A stretch of 64,000 nucleotides of DNA from Kangiellaceae bacterium (lineage in GTDB: Bacteria > Pseudomonadota > Gammaproteobacteria > Enterobacterales > Kangiellaceae), in NCBI GenBank assembly GCA_026196875.1, contig JAPHTP010000048.1, forward strand, positions 1 to 64,000, in the 5' to 3' direction. The notes beneath the pieces were generated by a model. It did not search any database, had not been told where the DNA came from, and was given only the letters and a program-made list of their open reading frames with translations. Below, in pieces: positions 56,602 through 64,000 of this stretch; positions within the stretch are counted from its first letter, which is position 1, and each line of letters opens with the position of its first letter. The position numbers and the translations under genes were made by a program.

Positions 56602-57684
56602 ATGACCAATCAATTGACCTTCAATCTGCAAAATCGAATGAACACTTTTTTGCAAAAAATGGATAGTCTGATCATCTTAACCTTGTTAGCCGGAATATTG
56701 TTAGTCAGCAACAGTAGTTATGCCTTTTATCAGCAGTCAGAGCAAGAAACACTTTCCGACACACAAAACAATCCGAGTAATGCCAATAAAAAAATAGAAT
56801 GGCCGATTAATTTGCAATTATTGGAACAACAAAGCAAAGCGGATGATAACTTTTGGCTACAGTTAGATGAGGAGAAAACCCTAGTTTTAAAGTATTTTGC
56901 GCAGGGTAAGAAATTAAGAGGCAATATACTTTTATTACATACTGAAGGTGAAAACCCGCAACATGTTCGGATTATTGATCCTCTTGCTCGGCAATTAAGT
57001 CGATTAGGTTGGCAAGTTTGGAGCCCAACTCTTCCCTTAGCAGACTATCCAATTAAAAAACCACCTTTACAAAATTTGGATAGTAATAGCCAAAATGCGA
57101 ATAGTAACACTCAGACTTCGGGTGAGGAATCAGAGAACTTACCAAATGGCGCATCCTCGCAAAATGAAAATTCACCACAAACGAACACAAGTCAAAATTC
57201 AGAGCAGAACGCTTCAAACAACCAAGCATTTGTTGGCGAAAGTCAGGATATTTACTTTAAGACAATCGAAAGCTATCAAACCTTCTTCACCCAACTAATT
57301 TCACAAATAATTGGTGATGCCGCTGGCAGTCCAGGGCAATTTGCGATTGTGGCCAACCAAACGAGCGCATTCTGGATTTTACCTACTGTTGCTTCCGATG
57401 AAAGAATCGATCAGCTGATAATGATCGCTCCACAACTGCCAAAAGGAGTTAATGCAGAACTAGAAGCATTATTTCAGTCCCAAAACGGACCTGTTTATAC
57501 CTTTATCGATGACGAATCTAATTCTCAAGAATTTATAAAAGCGTTCCAAAAACAACTTTGGAAGAGTTCTTATCAAAGACTAAATCGAGGAATGATCGAT
57601 AATTTAAAATATAACAGTGAAGATGTAACTGTGGCCAAAAGTATTACTGGATGGATCGAATCGCAATTAAAGACAAAAAACTAG
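56602..57684 (+). CDS. DUF3530 family protein, exported
   Basis: The protein has about 360 residues with a signal peptide (MDSLIILTLLAGILLVSNSS, ending SYA). An alpha/beta-hydrolase-like core follows (NILLLHTEGENPQ, IDPLARQLSRLGWQVWSPTL, later QFAIVANQTSAFWILP), interrupted by an Asn/Ser/Gln-rich stretch (about residues 150-205) of low complexity. In place of the hydrolase GxSxG elbow there is ANQTSA, so enzymatic activity is doubtful. The start is uncertain among TTG 56581, ATG 56602 and ATG 56638. Confidence 0.82.
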   Translation: MTNQLTFNLQNRMNTFLQKMDSLIILTLLAGILLVSNSSYAFYQQSEQETLSDTQNNPSNANKKIEWPINLQLLEQQSKADDNFWLQLDEEKTLVLKYFAQGKKLRGNILLLHTEGENPQHVRIIDPLARQLSRLGWQVWSPTLPLADYPIKKPPLQNLDSNSQNANSNTQTSGEESENLPNGASSQNENSPQTNTSQNSEQNASNNQAFVGESQDIYFKTIESYQTFFTQLISQIIGDAAGSPGQFAIVANQTSAFWILPTVASDERIDQLIMIAPQLPKGVNAELEALFQSQNGPVYTFIDDESNSQEFIKAFQKQLWKSSYQRLNRGMIDNLKYNSEDVTVAKSITGWIESQLKTKN

Positions 57685-57949
57685 GAACAATATTACAAAC
57701 TTTTTTGCTACTTTGAATTGTTTTTTGACTATTTTCATTTCATAAAAACTAACCTTAATATTTGATCGATTTTTCGAAAAAAATAGTGATTTAATCTTTT
57801 TCGATCCAATATTCATAAAAAAAACCAAAAAAATGCAAAGTTTTTGCTTATTTTGGGTTTTTTTTCGCTTTTTTTTTTGAATTTATTGAAACTTAAATAT
57901 ACACTTCGGAGTGGAGATTCTTACATTCAAAAACAAGTGGAGATCAACA
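57685..57949. other. Very AT-rich leader of the H1-like gene
   Basis: This 265-base region is rich in A- and T-runs (several of six to ten bases). It resembles curved, nucleoid-protein-binding promoter DNA. No ORF is seen. GGAG at 57939-57942 is the ribosome-binding site of the next gene. Confidence 0.6.
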
Positions 57950-58564
57950 ATGGCCAAAGGTGCTATAAAAAAGAAAACTGTTGCTAAAAAAGCGGCAGCT
58001 AAAAAACCAGCAGCGAAGAAAAAAGTTGCTAAGAAAAAGGTAGCTAAGAAAGTTGCTAAAAAAGTAGCTGCTCCTAAGTCAGGTGCAGTTTTAGCTAAAG
58101 TGATAGCTACTACAGCAAAAGCTTCTGACAAAGCTGCTGCTAAAGCTAAAAAAGCTGACGCTACTTTAAAAACTCTTTCAGCTAAAGTAGCTGCTGCTAC
58201 TAAAGCTTTAGCTACTAAGAAAGCGACTGCTGCTAAGAAGAAAACTGCTGCTGCTAAAAACGCAGTAAAAAAAGCTTCTGCTGCTAAAGCTGCTGCTGCT
58301 GCAAAAGTGAAAGCTCACAAGGCTGTTATCAAAACTGCTAAAGCTGACGCGAAAGCTGCTTCTAACCTAGCAAAAGCAGTTTCAGCTGTTGAAGCTAAAT
58401 TGGCTGCTCAAGCTAAGAAAGATGCTGCTACTATCGAGCGTCTTCAAGCTAAGCAAGCAAAATCAATGGCTAAGCTAGAAGCAAAATTAGTTGCTGCTGC
58501 TCAAAAGCCTAAGAAAGCTGCTAAGCGCAAAAAGAAGCCTGCGGCTAAGAAAGCGGAAAAATAA
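57950..58564 (+). CDS. Histone-H1-like Lys/Ala-rich DNA-binding protein
   Basis: The 204-residue, strongly basic protein is built almost only of Lys and Ala, with repeats such as KKAAAKKPAAKKKVAKK at the start and KKAAKRKKKPAAKKAEK at the end, like AlgP of Pseudomonas and eukaryotic H1 tails. The middle (about 60-180) is an Ala-rich helix with Glu and Gln. It should bind DNA without sequence specificity and compact it. ATG 57950 follows GGAG by seven bases. The repeats make frame-keeping length changes likely between strains. Confidence 0.9.
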   Translation: MAKGAIKKKTVAKKAAAKKPAAKKKVAKKKVAKKVAKKVAAPKSGAVLAKVIATTAKASDKAAAKAKKADATLKTLSAKVAAATKALATKKATAAKKKTAAAKNAVKKASAAKAAAAAKVKAHKAVIKTAKADAKAASNLAKAVSAVEAKLAAQAKKDAATIERLQAKQAKSMAKLEAKLVAAAQKPKKAAKRKKKPAAKKAEK

Positions 58565-58581
58565 TTGACGCTTTACTGAAA

Positions 58582-58607
58582 AAGGAGCCTTTAGGCTCCT
58601 TTTTTTT
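58582..58607 (+). terminator. Terminator of the H1-like gene
   Basis: AAGGAGCC and GGCTCCTT pair around TTTA, followed by a run of Ts, 17 bases after the stop codon. It is a classic intrinsic terminator. Confidence 0.93.
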
Positions 58608-58655
58608 GTGCTTATATATTGTTAATACCAAGTCTATTATCTCAATTCATCTAAA

Positions 58656-59219
58656 TCACTTCACTTGCTTATCAATTACCCTTTCCAATAATCGCTTTAA
58701 TTCATTTTGCGCGTCTCTCGCTCCATAAACACTCTGTTGAAATACAGTCTCTCCAAGAGCAAGGCTTCTGACATAAATTGATCGATCTTTTACAAGGTGT
58801 GCTCCTTCGGAGTACAACTTCATAGCCATTACTCTTTCATCATGACGTCTAGTATCAACTGCGTTAATACACTTTATTACTCGTTTATCGCGAATCAGTC
58901 TAAAAGCACGGTTAACCGCTTTTAAATCTAGAATACTCGCTCTCATTGGAAGCACTATAGTGTCAACAGACGGGATGGATTCAATACTGGGGGCATGGTC
59001 ATAAACAATAAAATCAACATTAGGTTCTACTTGCGGCATATCCGGAACAACAGAAAAAGGTAGGCGTTTTTCATTAAATACATCAATTGCGGAAAGCTGA
59101 GGATCCAAATCACAAACTAACACTTTATGTCCTGAGTAATATGCTGCTGCGGCAAAGTTTAATGCTAGTGTTGTTTTACCCACCCCTCCTTTTGGTGACC
59201 AAAAGGCAATTCTTCTCAT
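58656..59219 (-). CDS. ParA-like ATPase (orphan, next to a cyclase-FHA gene)
   Basis: The 187-residue protein has a deviant Walker A motif KGGVGKTT (residues 10-17), Walker A' DLDPQ and Walker B FIVYDHAP. It belongs to the MinD/ParA group, shorter than chromosomal ParA and without an N-terminal DNA-binding part. There is no parB nearby, so it may position something other than a chromosome or plasmid. The gene follows the cyclase-FHA gene by 27 bases and is probably cotranscribed with it. Confidence 0.88.
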   Translation of the reverse strand: MRRIAFWSPKGGVGKTTLALNFAAAAYYSGHKVLVCDLDPQLSAIDVFNEKRLPFSVVPDMPQVEPNVDFIVYDHAPSIESIPSVDTIVLPMRASILDLKAVNRAFRLIRDKRVIKCINAVDTRRHDERVMAMKLYSEGAHLVKDRSIYVRSLALGETVFQQSVYGARDAQNELKRLLERVIDKQVK

Positions 59220-59246
59220 AAAAGATCCTTATTCTTTAGAGTTAAT

Positions 59247-60140
59247 TTATCCATAAACCTTAATCTCATCATCATGCGCCTTAGATTTAGGCAATCCGAG
59301 AGTAATCGAAATTGGTTCTATTAAGGGGTATTCTTCCCTTCTAATATAAATGCTTTGCTTATCATTAGGCGACAAATAACAGCCATTCGTCGAGTGATCA
59401 ACTAATACAAATTTTCCACGGCTATAGGTAATCTGACAATGTTCTCTAGACACCTGACCTCCTTGCACGGATAAATCACAGACTGCTTCATCTCTGCCAA
59501 TAAGAAACGGCGTACTATTAATATCGATGACAAAGTGCTCTTCTCTGTATTCAATAGTCAAATGAGTAGAATCATGAAAGCTCTTTTTTTCTACATCTAC
59601 TAATTTAGTTTCTTCACCATAGTTTGTTTCGTCTTGCCAGAATACTCTATAAATTAAAGCACTTTCTTGCGAACCTTTGTAAGTAATTCTGTCAAATTCC
59701 TTACTAAATGCCGATAACTCTTGATTTAGCAGTTGATTACTTGCATGACTTAATAAAATCTGCCCCCCTGAGGCTAAATTTGTCAGGTGAGCAGCTTGAT
59801 TAACCGAATCGCCGAAGAGATCTGATTTTTCGACTATAGTTTCCCCAAAACTGATCCCAATATTGATGCAAAGGTTTAACTCTTGTAATTGTTGAGACAA
59901 TCTTTTTTGTGCAGTTATGGCAGCCGCTAGACAATCATTTGTATTCGCAAAAGAGCACATCAATTCGTCGCCGATGGTTTTTACTACCACACCTTTATAA
60001 TAGGATATTATTTTTCTAACGATGTTAAGAATGGTGTCAATTGAAGATTTAGCAACAAGATTTCCAGCAGACTTATATAATGCAGAACTCCCACCTAGGT
60101 CGGCAAACATTATAGCCATGTTTTTGGCGTTCGTTCTCAC
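59247..60140 (-). CDS. Class III nucleotide cyclase domain fused to FHA
   Basis: The 297-residue soluble protein has a class III cyclase domain (about 8-170) and an FHA domain (about 205-285; FLIGRDEAVC, QVSREHCQI, HSTNGCYL). In the cyclase, metal aspartates D14 (MFADLGGSS) and D58 (GDELMCSF) are present, as are K54 and D107 (SDLFGDSVN), which suit ATP. N114 is kept, but the transition-state arginine of the AARL motif is replaced by H118 (NQAAHL). Activity may therefore be low or altered. The FHA part would bind a phosphothreonine partner. The ParA-like gene is directly downstream. Confidence 0.9.
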   Translation of the reverse strand: MRTNAKNMAIMFADLGGSSALYKSAGNLVAKSSIDTILNIVRKIISYYKGVVVKTIGDELMCSFANTNDCLAAAITAQKRLSQQLQELNLCINIGISFGETIVEKSDLFGDSVNQAAHLTNLASGGQILLSHASNQLLNQELSAFSKEFDRITYKGSQESALIYRVFWQDETNYGEETKLVDVEKKSFHDSTHLTIEYREEHFVIDINSTPFLIGRDEAVCDLSVQGGQVSREHCQITYSRGKFVLVDHSTNGCYLSPNDKQSIYIRREEYPLIEPISITLGLPKSKAHDDEIKVYG

Positions 60141-60308
60141 ATTAAAATCCCTAAAATTAATTCCAAAAGAAGATAACTTCGTTCAGCTCGACGTTTACTA
60201 TCTTATCTGTTTCTTATTAAAAATTTTAACAATAACCAATTACATTCTATTATTGAATAAGATTAATAAGCAATAGGCTGGATCTTGTCAAATATTTGGC
60301 TTTTTAAC

Positions 60309-61211
60309 TTATTTGCGCTTTTGGGCAATAAAAATATTAGTTGGTCTACCGTCTTGCAACAATTCAACCTCATCCATCAATACGTTAAATCCGCTAAACT
60401 CCTGCGATAATTCCCCTTTCTTAAGGATAAAACGAGGATTTCTAGGTTTGCCAAATGCCTCGCACCCTTCCATAAAAGTCTGATAAACGATATATCCACC
60501 AGGCTTTATTAGCGTACCGATCGAAGGTAATAGAGGGCGATGCAAGTACCGAATAACCTGAACCATATCAAAGGTGCGATTAAGAGTCGTTAAGTCTAAG
60601 GGATCTAGTTCGAGATCAAGCTGCATTGTTTCAATCGCAACTTCATTTCGGCGCGCTAAATTGTGCGTTTTTGCTAGCGCGCCGGCTAAATAATCAATCG
60701 CAGTAACTTTCCATCCATTTTGGGCGAGATAAACTGCATCGCGCCCAGAACCACACGCTAAATCCAAAGCAGTGGGGTTTACTGGTAAATTTTGGCATTT
60801 ATCTTCAATAGCAAAATGCTGTCGACGGAAATTCGATTTTTTCCAAATCTCTTCATTAAAATATTGAACAATTGGCGCAGGAGACCATAATTGAACTGAG
60901 CGACTTCCTGATTCGAAAAAACCAGAGCCTAGCTGTGATTGGGGTAAATTATCCCAATCCAATGTCGCCACAATTTGGTATCCCTTTTCGTTAAGGATCT
61001 GTGTAGCGCAGTCAACGAGTTCGAACGAACCACATAACCTTAACGGCTTGTCCCGTTTTGGTAGTTCATACATTCGCTCAATAATGTCGTTTAACGGAAT
61101 ATTGGCGCTATTAACCAAATGGCATTTTGAAAAATCGGCATCAGATCTGAGATCTATAACCGGCGCTTCTGAAAAATCCAGGAATCTTGATAGAGATAAT
61201 TGCCCGCACAT
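60309..61211 (-). CDS. Rhodanese-SAM methyltransferase fusion protein
   Basis: The 300-residue protein has an N-terminal rhodanese-like domain (residues 1-90; VIDLRSDADFSKC, NIPLNDI, putative active C60 in RLCGSF) and a C-terminal TehB/UbiE-like methyltransferase (about 115-300) with the SAM loop ALDLACGSGRDAVYLA (148-163), VTAIDYLAGA and IKPGGYIVYQTF. The rhodanese loop lacks the usual CxxGxR end, so sulfur transfer is unsure. The substrate is unknown; sulfur, selenium or tellurium chemistry is a guess. It is six bases downstream of trmH. Confidence 0.87.
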   Translation of the reverse strand: MCGQLSLSRFLDFSEAPVIDLRSDADFSKCHLVNSANIPLNDIIERMYELPKRDKPLRLCGSFELVDCATQILNEKGYQIVATLDWDNLPQSQLGSGFFESGSRSVQLWSPAPIVQYFNEEIWKKSNFRRQHFAIEDKCQNLPVNPTALDLACGSGRDAVYLAQNGWKVTAIDYLAGALAKTHNLARRNEVAIETMQLDLELDPLDLTTLNRTFDMVQVIRYLHRPLLPSIGTLIKPGGYIVYQTFMEGCEAFGKPRNPRFILKKGELSQEFSGFNVLMDEVELLQDGRPTNIFIAQKRK

Positions 61212-61217
61212 TGAAAG

Positions 61218-61898
61218 TTAAGCTTTTATCGAAAGGCGTAGTTGATGCCATTCCGGATCTTCGATATCACCTTCTTCATTAATAAATGGATATCGAATTT
61301 GGTGCTTGATACAAAACTTTTGGACTTCAGGGTGCAGCCATTCAAATCGTAGCCGCTCAAAAGTATCTCTGTCAATTTGACAATTTGCATACATTCCAGC
61401 CGCTTCTCGTTGTCGTTGTGCTTCATATAAGATAATTGCTGTAGCGACCGAAACATTTAACGATTGCACCATACCAAGCATTGGCACCAAAATATGCTCA
61501 TCGGCCAATTCCGCTGCTTGTTCGCTTACACCATACTTTTCAGAACCAACCAAAAGCGCAGTCGGCTGAGCATAATCGATGCTTCTAAAATCGACAGCTC
61601 TTTCCGAGAAATGAGCAGCCAAAACTTTTTTGCCTTGCGACTTTAAAAGTTTCACTCCATCTTTTAGGTTATCGTGAGTGTGTGTTTCGACCCACCGATT
61701 ACTTCCCATAGCGGTTCCATGACAACTCGCCAGCATTCCTTCTGGATAAACGGCATGAACTTCACCAATACCGACTGCATCACATGTTCTTACGATGGCT
61801 GCTAAATTATGGGGCTTGTGTACTTCATCCATAAATACCGTAAGATCTTTTTGCCTGCGATTAAGCAGCTCAATGATTTTCTGATTACGAGTTGTCAT
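61218..61898 (-). CDS. trmH: tRNA (guanosine(18)-2'-O)-methyltransferase
   Basis: The 226-residue SPOUT-class enzyme methylates the 2'-O of G18 in the tRNA D-loop. It has N-terminal LNRRQKDLTVFMDEVHKPHN with the conserved RT pair soon after (AIVRTCDAVG), motif 2 LLVGSEKYGVS and motif 3 IPMLGMVQSLNVSVA (here VPMLGMVQSLNVS), forming the knot. In E. coli trmH follows spoT. Here ridA lies between them, 24 bases upstream of trmH. Confidence 0.95.
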   Translation of the reverse strand: MTTRNQKIIELLNRRQKDLTVFMDEVHKPHNLAAIVRTCDAVGIGEVHAVYPEGMLASCHGTAMGSNRWVETHTHDNLKDGVKLLKSQGKKVLAAHFSERAVDFRSIDYAQPTALLVGSEKYGVSEQAAELADEHILVPMLGMVQSLNVSVATAIILYEAQRQREAAGMYANCQIDRDTFERLRFEWLHPEVQKFCIKHQIRYPFINEEGDIEDPEWHQLRLSIKA

Positions 61899-61922
61899 AG
61901 TTTAATTTATCAAGCTAGATAG

Positions 61923-62306
61923 TTAACCGAGCTCCATTACTCCATCCATTTCTACCTGAGCGCCTTTCGGTAATTCTTTAACGCCAATCGCAGCTCGTGC
62001 TGGATAAGGCGCTTCAAAATATTGCGCCATAACTTCATTAACAATTGGAAAACAGCTTAAATCTGTCAAAAAGATATTGAGCTTGGCTATATCATTCAGA
62101 CTCCCGCCTGCAGCTTCAGCTACCGCGGTTAAATTTTTAAAAACCTGATGAATTTGTTGTTCAACTTCCTCGCTAACAAATTCCATTGTTTCAGGTACTA
62201 AAGGGATTTGACCGGACAAATAGACGGTCTTTCCAGTTTTTACTGCTTGAGAATAAGTTCCGATTGCTGCAGGGGCTTTGTCGGTAGAAATAATTTCACG
62301 TGGCAT
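61923..62306 (-). CDS. ridA: RidA family enamine/imine deaminase
   Basis: The 127-residue protein of the YjgF/RidA family hydrolyses reactive enamines made by PLP enzymes. The signature [15 protein letters not shown] is at the start, YLSGQIPL follows, and the arginine of YPARAAIGV that binds the substrate carboxylate is present. It lies between spoT (56 bases upstream) and trmH, an order common in gammaproteobacteria such as Pseudomonas. Confidence 0.95.
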   Translation of the reverse strand: MPREIISTDKAPAAIGTYSQAVKTGKTVYLSGQIPLVPETMEFVSEEVEQQIHQVFKNLTAVAEAAGGSLNDIAKLNIFLTDLSCFPIVNEVMAQYFEAPYPARAAIGVKELPKGAQVEMDGVMELG

Positions 62307-62362
62307 AGTGACTCCTTGATTGAGGATCTTTAATTGAAATAAGTCAGCAGAATAATAAAGAA

Positions 62363-64000
62363 CTATCTATGACGCGAGACCTTAATGACAAAATCGTATA
62401 AGCGTATCTTACGGATAATGTTTGCTAAATGAAGCCGGTTTTTAACGTCAATTAAGAAACTTAATAGATTAGTTGTTCCATCTTTAGGGTCAATTTCAAT
62501 ATTAGCGATGTTCACACCTTCATCGGCGATCAGGTTAGTCACCTTTGCAAGCACTCCATGTTGATTTACAACATCGACTCGCAATTCAACTCGGAACTCG
62601 CCAACGATATCTTTTTCCCATTGTACCGGTACGTACTTGTCGAGATGTTCTTGATGATTGGCTACGTTGTTACAATCTTGACGATGCAAAATAAACCCGC
62701 CGCTATTACTAATAGTGCCGACAATAGGATCGCCTGGAATTGGATGACAGCACTTAGCATACTCAATCATCATCCCTTCGGTACCTTTAATCGCCAATGG
62801 TCGATTATGGTTTTCGTGTTTTTTAACCGCGGTCTCTACTTTCGGATCGAGTCGATGGGCGATGATTACGCTTGCTGTCTGGCCAAGACCAATTTCGGCG
62901 AGAATGTCATCAAAACTCGAATGGCGAGTTTCTTTTTCAACTCGCTTAATAACTTTCTTATCAATAGTATCAAGACTAACGTCACCTAACGCTTTCTCAA
63001 GCAATCGTTGGCCTAGATTAATTGCATCATCCCGGCGCAAATTCTTGATAAAGTGACGTATATTAGTACGGGCTTTACTTGTAACCACGTAACTTAACCA
63101 ACCTGGATTAGGTTTCGCTCCAGGTGCCGTAATAATCTCAACGGTATGACCATTGCTCAATTCGCTAGAGAGCGCTGAAATTTTTCCGTCTACTTTACAA
63201 GCGATACAACTATTCCCCACATCGGTGTGGATTGCATAAGCAAAATCTACCGGTGTTGCCCCCTTCGGTAACTCGATGATATTGCCATTTGGGGTAAAGA
63301 CATAAACTTCGCCGGGAAATAGATCGACTTTTACACTTTCGATAAATTCTAGAGAATCGCCCGTATTTTTTTGTAGCTCCATCAAATTGCGCATCCACTC
63401 GCGCGCTCGCACTTCCGCGCGATTGATATTGCTACCACTTTTATAAAGCCAATGAGCTGCGACCCCGTTTTCCGCCATCTGGTCCATAACTGTAGTACGA
63501 ATTTGAACCTCAATATGCAATCCGTGGGGTCCCTTTAAGGTAGTATGCAATGATTGATAGCCATTGGTTTTAGGGATCGCAATATAATCTTTAAACCGTC
63601 CTGGTACGGGACGATATAAGTTATGCAATTGACCGAGAATCCGATAACAATTGTCTTCCGAATCAGTAATGACACGGAATCCATAAACGTCCATCACTTC
63701 GTTAAATACGCGAACTTTCTCACCGACCTTTTCTAACATTTTTAGGTAGATACTAAATGGTGACTTTTCGCGTCCGCTGGCATCTGCATCAATATCTTCA
63801 GCATCCAATCGACTTTGAATGTTATTGCGGATACTACTGATTATCTCTTTGCGATTACCACGCGCCTTTTTAACTGATTCGCGAATTACCCGCCAACGCA
63901 TAGGATATTTGGCAGCAAACCCAAGTTCTTCGAGCTCCATGCGAACAGCGTACATGCCAAGTCGATTAGCAATAGGGGCGTATATCTCAATAGTTTCTTT
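62363..64000 (-). CDS. spoT: Bifunctional (p)ppGpp synthetase/hydrolase (partial, N-terminus outside window)
   Basis: The frame enters the window in phase and gives the last 545 residues. [17 protein letters not shown] is the end of the hydrolase domain, and the first part of that domain is missing. The synthetase domain has [19 protein letters not shown], with RFKD in place of the EFDD of RelA, which marks the bifunctional SpoT/Rel type, and EVQIRT. TGS ([16 protein letters not shown]), helical, zinc-finger-like ([12 protein letters not shown]) and ACT domains follow. It sets the stringent-response alarmone level. The genes ridA and trmH follow. Confidence 0.96.
   Translation of the reverse strand, partial: KETIEIYAPIANRLGMYAVRMELEELGFAAKYPMRWRVIRESVKKARGNRKEIISSIRNNIQSRLDAEDIDADASGREKSPFSIYLKMLEKVGEKVRVFNEVMDVYGFRVITDSEDNCYRILGQLHNLYRPVPGRFKDYIAIPKTNGYQSLHTTLKGPHGLHIEVQIRTTVMDQMAENGVAAHWLYKSGSNINRAEVRAREWMRNLMELQKNTGDSLEFIESVKVDLFPGEVYVFTPNGNIIELPKGATPVDFAYAIHTDVGNSCIACKVDGKISALSSELSNGHTVEIITAPGAKPNPGWLSYVVTSKARTNIRHFIKNLRRDDAINLGQRLLEKALGDVSLDTIDKKVIKRVEKETRHSSFDDILAEIGLGQTASVIIAHRLDPKVETAVKKHENHNRPLAIKGTEGMMIEYAKCCHPIPGDPIVGTISNSGGFILHRQDCNNVANHQEHLDKYVPVQWEKDIVGEFRVELRVDVVNQHGVLAKVTNLIADEGVNIANIEIDPKDGTTNLLSFLIDVKNRLHLANIIRKIRLYDFVIKVSRHR

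Noticed and set aside
62558-62989. Plus-strand ORF of 143 codons inside spoT
   Set aside because: It is antisense to the conserved spoT coding frame, which has full domain support.
1-64000. CRISPR arrays, tRNA or rRNA genes, insertion sequences, prophage
   Set aside because: No regular spaced repeats, no cloverleaf with a T-arm, and no transposase or phage proteins were found on reading both strands.

Overview
The window is about 64 kb of a chromosome with roughly 40 % G+C. It looks like a marine gammaproteobacterium. The bases for this are a spoT-ridA-trmH block, an EnvZ-type kinase, a CtaC-D-G-E cytochrome oxidase cluster with DUF2909 and SURF1, PlsB, an AlgP-like histone-H1 protein, a GlyGly-CTERM surface protein and several FHA, Ser/Thr-kinase and GGDEF proteins. 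Kangiellaceae-type bacteria (Aliikangiella, Pleionea) fit this mix, but that placement is an inference from gene content. No tRNA, rRNA, CRISPR array, transposase or prophage was recognised.

Layout. 1-6.9 kb: a truncated Cache sensor; a ParD-like/methionine aminopeptidase operon behind a perfect palindrome; a DUF4124 protein; a PA0069-type radical SAM protein; a frameshifted secreted ORF; and a LytS/LytTR two-component pair. 7-11.1 kb: a tandem duplication of a secreted haloalkane-dehalogenase-like hydrolase with an extra C-terminal domain. 11.3-16.2 kb: a decayed ORF, a Cache-GGDEF protein, a small periplasmic protein, an 8-bp tandem repeat, an acyltransferase, aldose epimerase and a receiver-domain relic. 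16.4-23.6 kb: a phospho-signalling island with an FHA-winged-helix protein, two small paralogues ending in the same nine residues, a large Ser/Thr kinase with TPRs and an FHA-GAF-GGDEF protein. 24.2-28.4 kb: a large rhombosortase-type surface protein and a lipoprotein that share a sequence motif.

28.7-43.3 kb: GNAT, ACT-malic enzyme, NYN protein, a MATE exporter behind a long structured leader, an S9 peptidase-Sel1 fusion with a lipoprotein partner, two exosortase-A-associated enzymes without an exosortase, and plsB. 43.7-53.9 kb: envZ-like kinase, sco, ctaB, ctaA, an accessory protein, SURF1, DUF2909 (divergent), ctaE, ctaG, ctaD and ctaC, making a full aa3-type oxidase locus. 54.3-64 kb: an ECF sigma factor with a putative membrane anti-sigma, a thioesterase-like protein, DUF3530, the H1-like protein, a ParA-like/cyclase-FHA pair, a rhodanese-methyltransferase fusion, trmH, ridA and most of spoT.

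The most unusual items are the parD-like/map operon with its palindrome, the duplicated hydrolases in which one copy lost its lipobox cysteine, the FHA/kinase island with small DPTILVDDN proteins, the multi-stem leader of the MATE gene, and the isolated exosortase-associated gene pair. Several short relics (receiver domain, frameshifted ORFs) show that the intergenic DNA of this genome keeps decaying genes.
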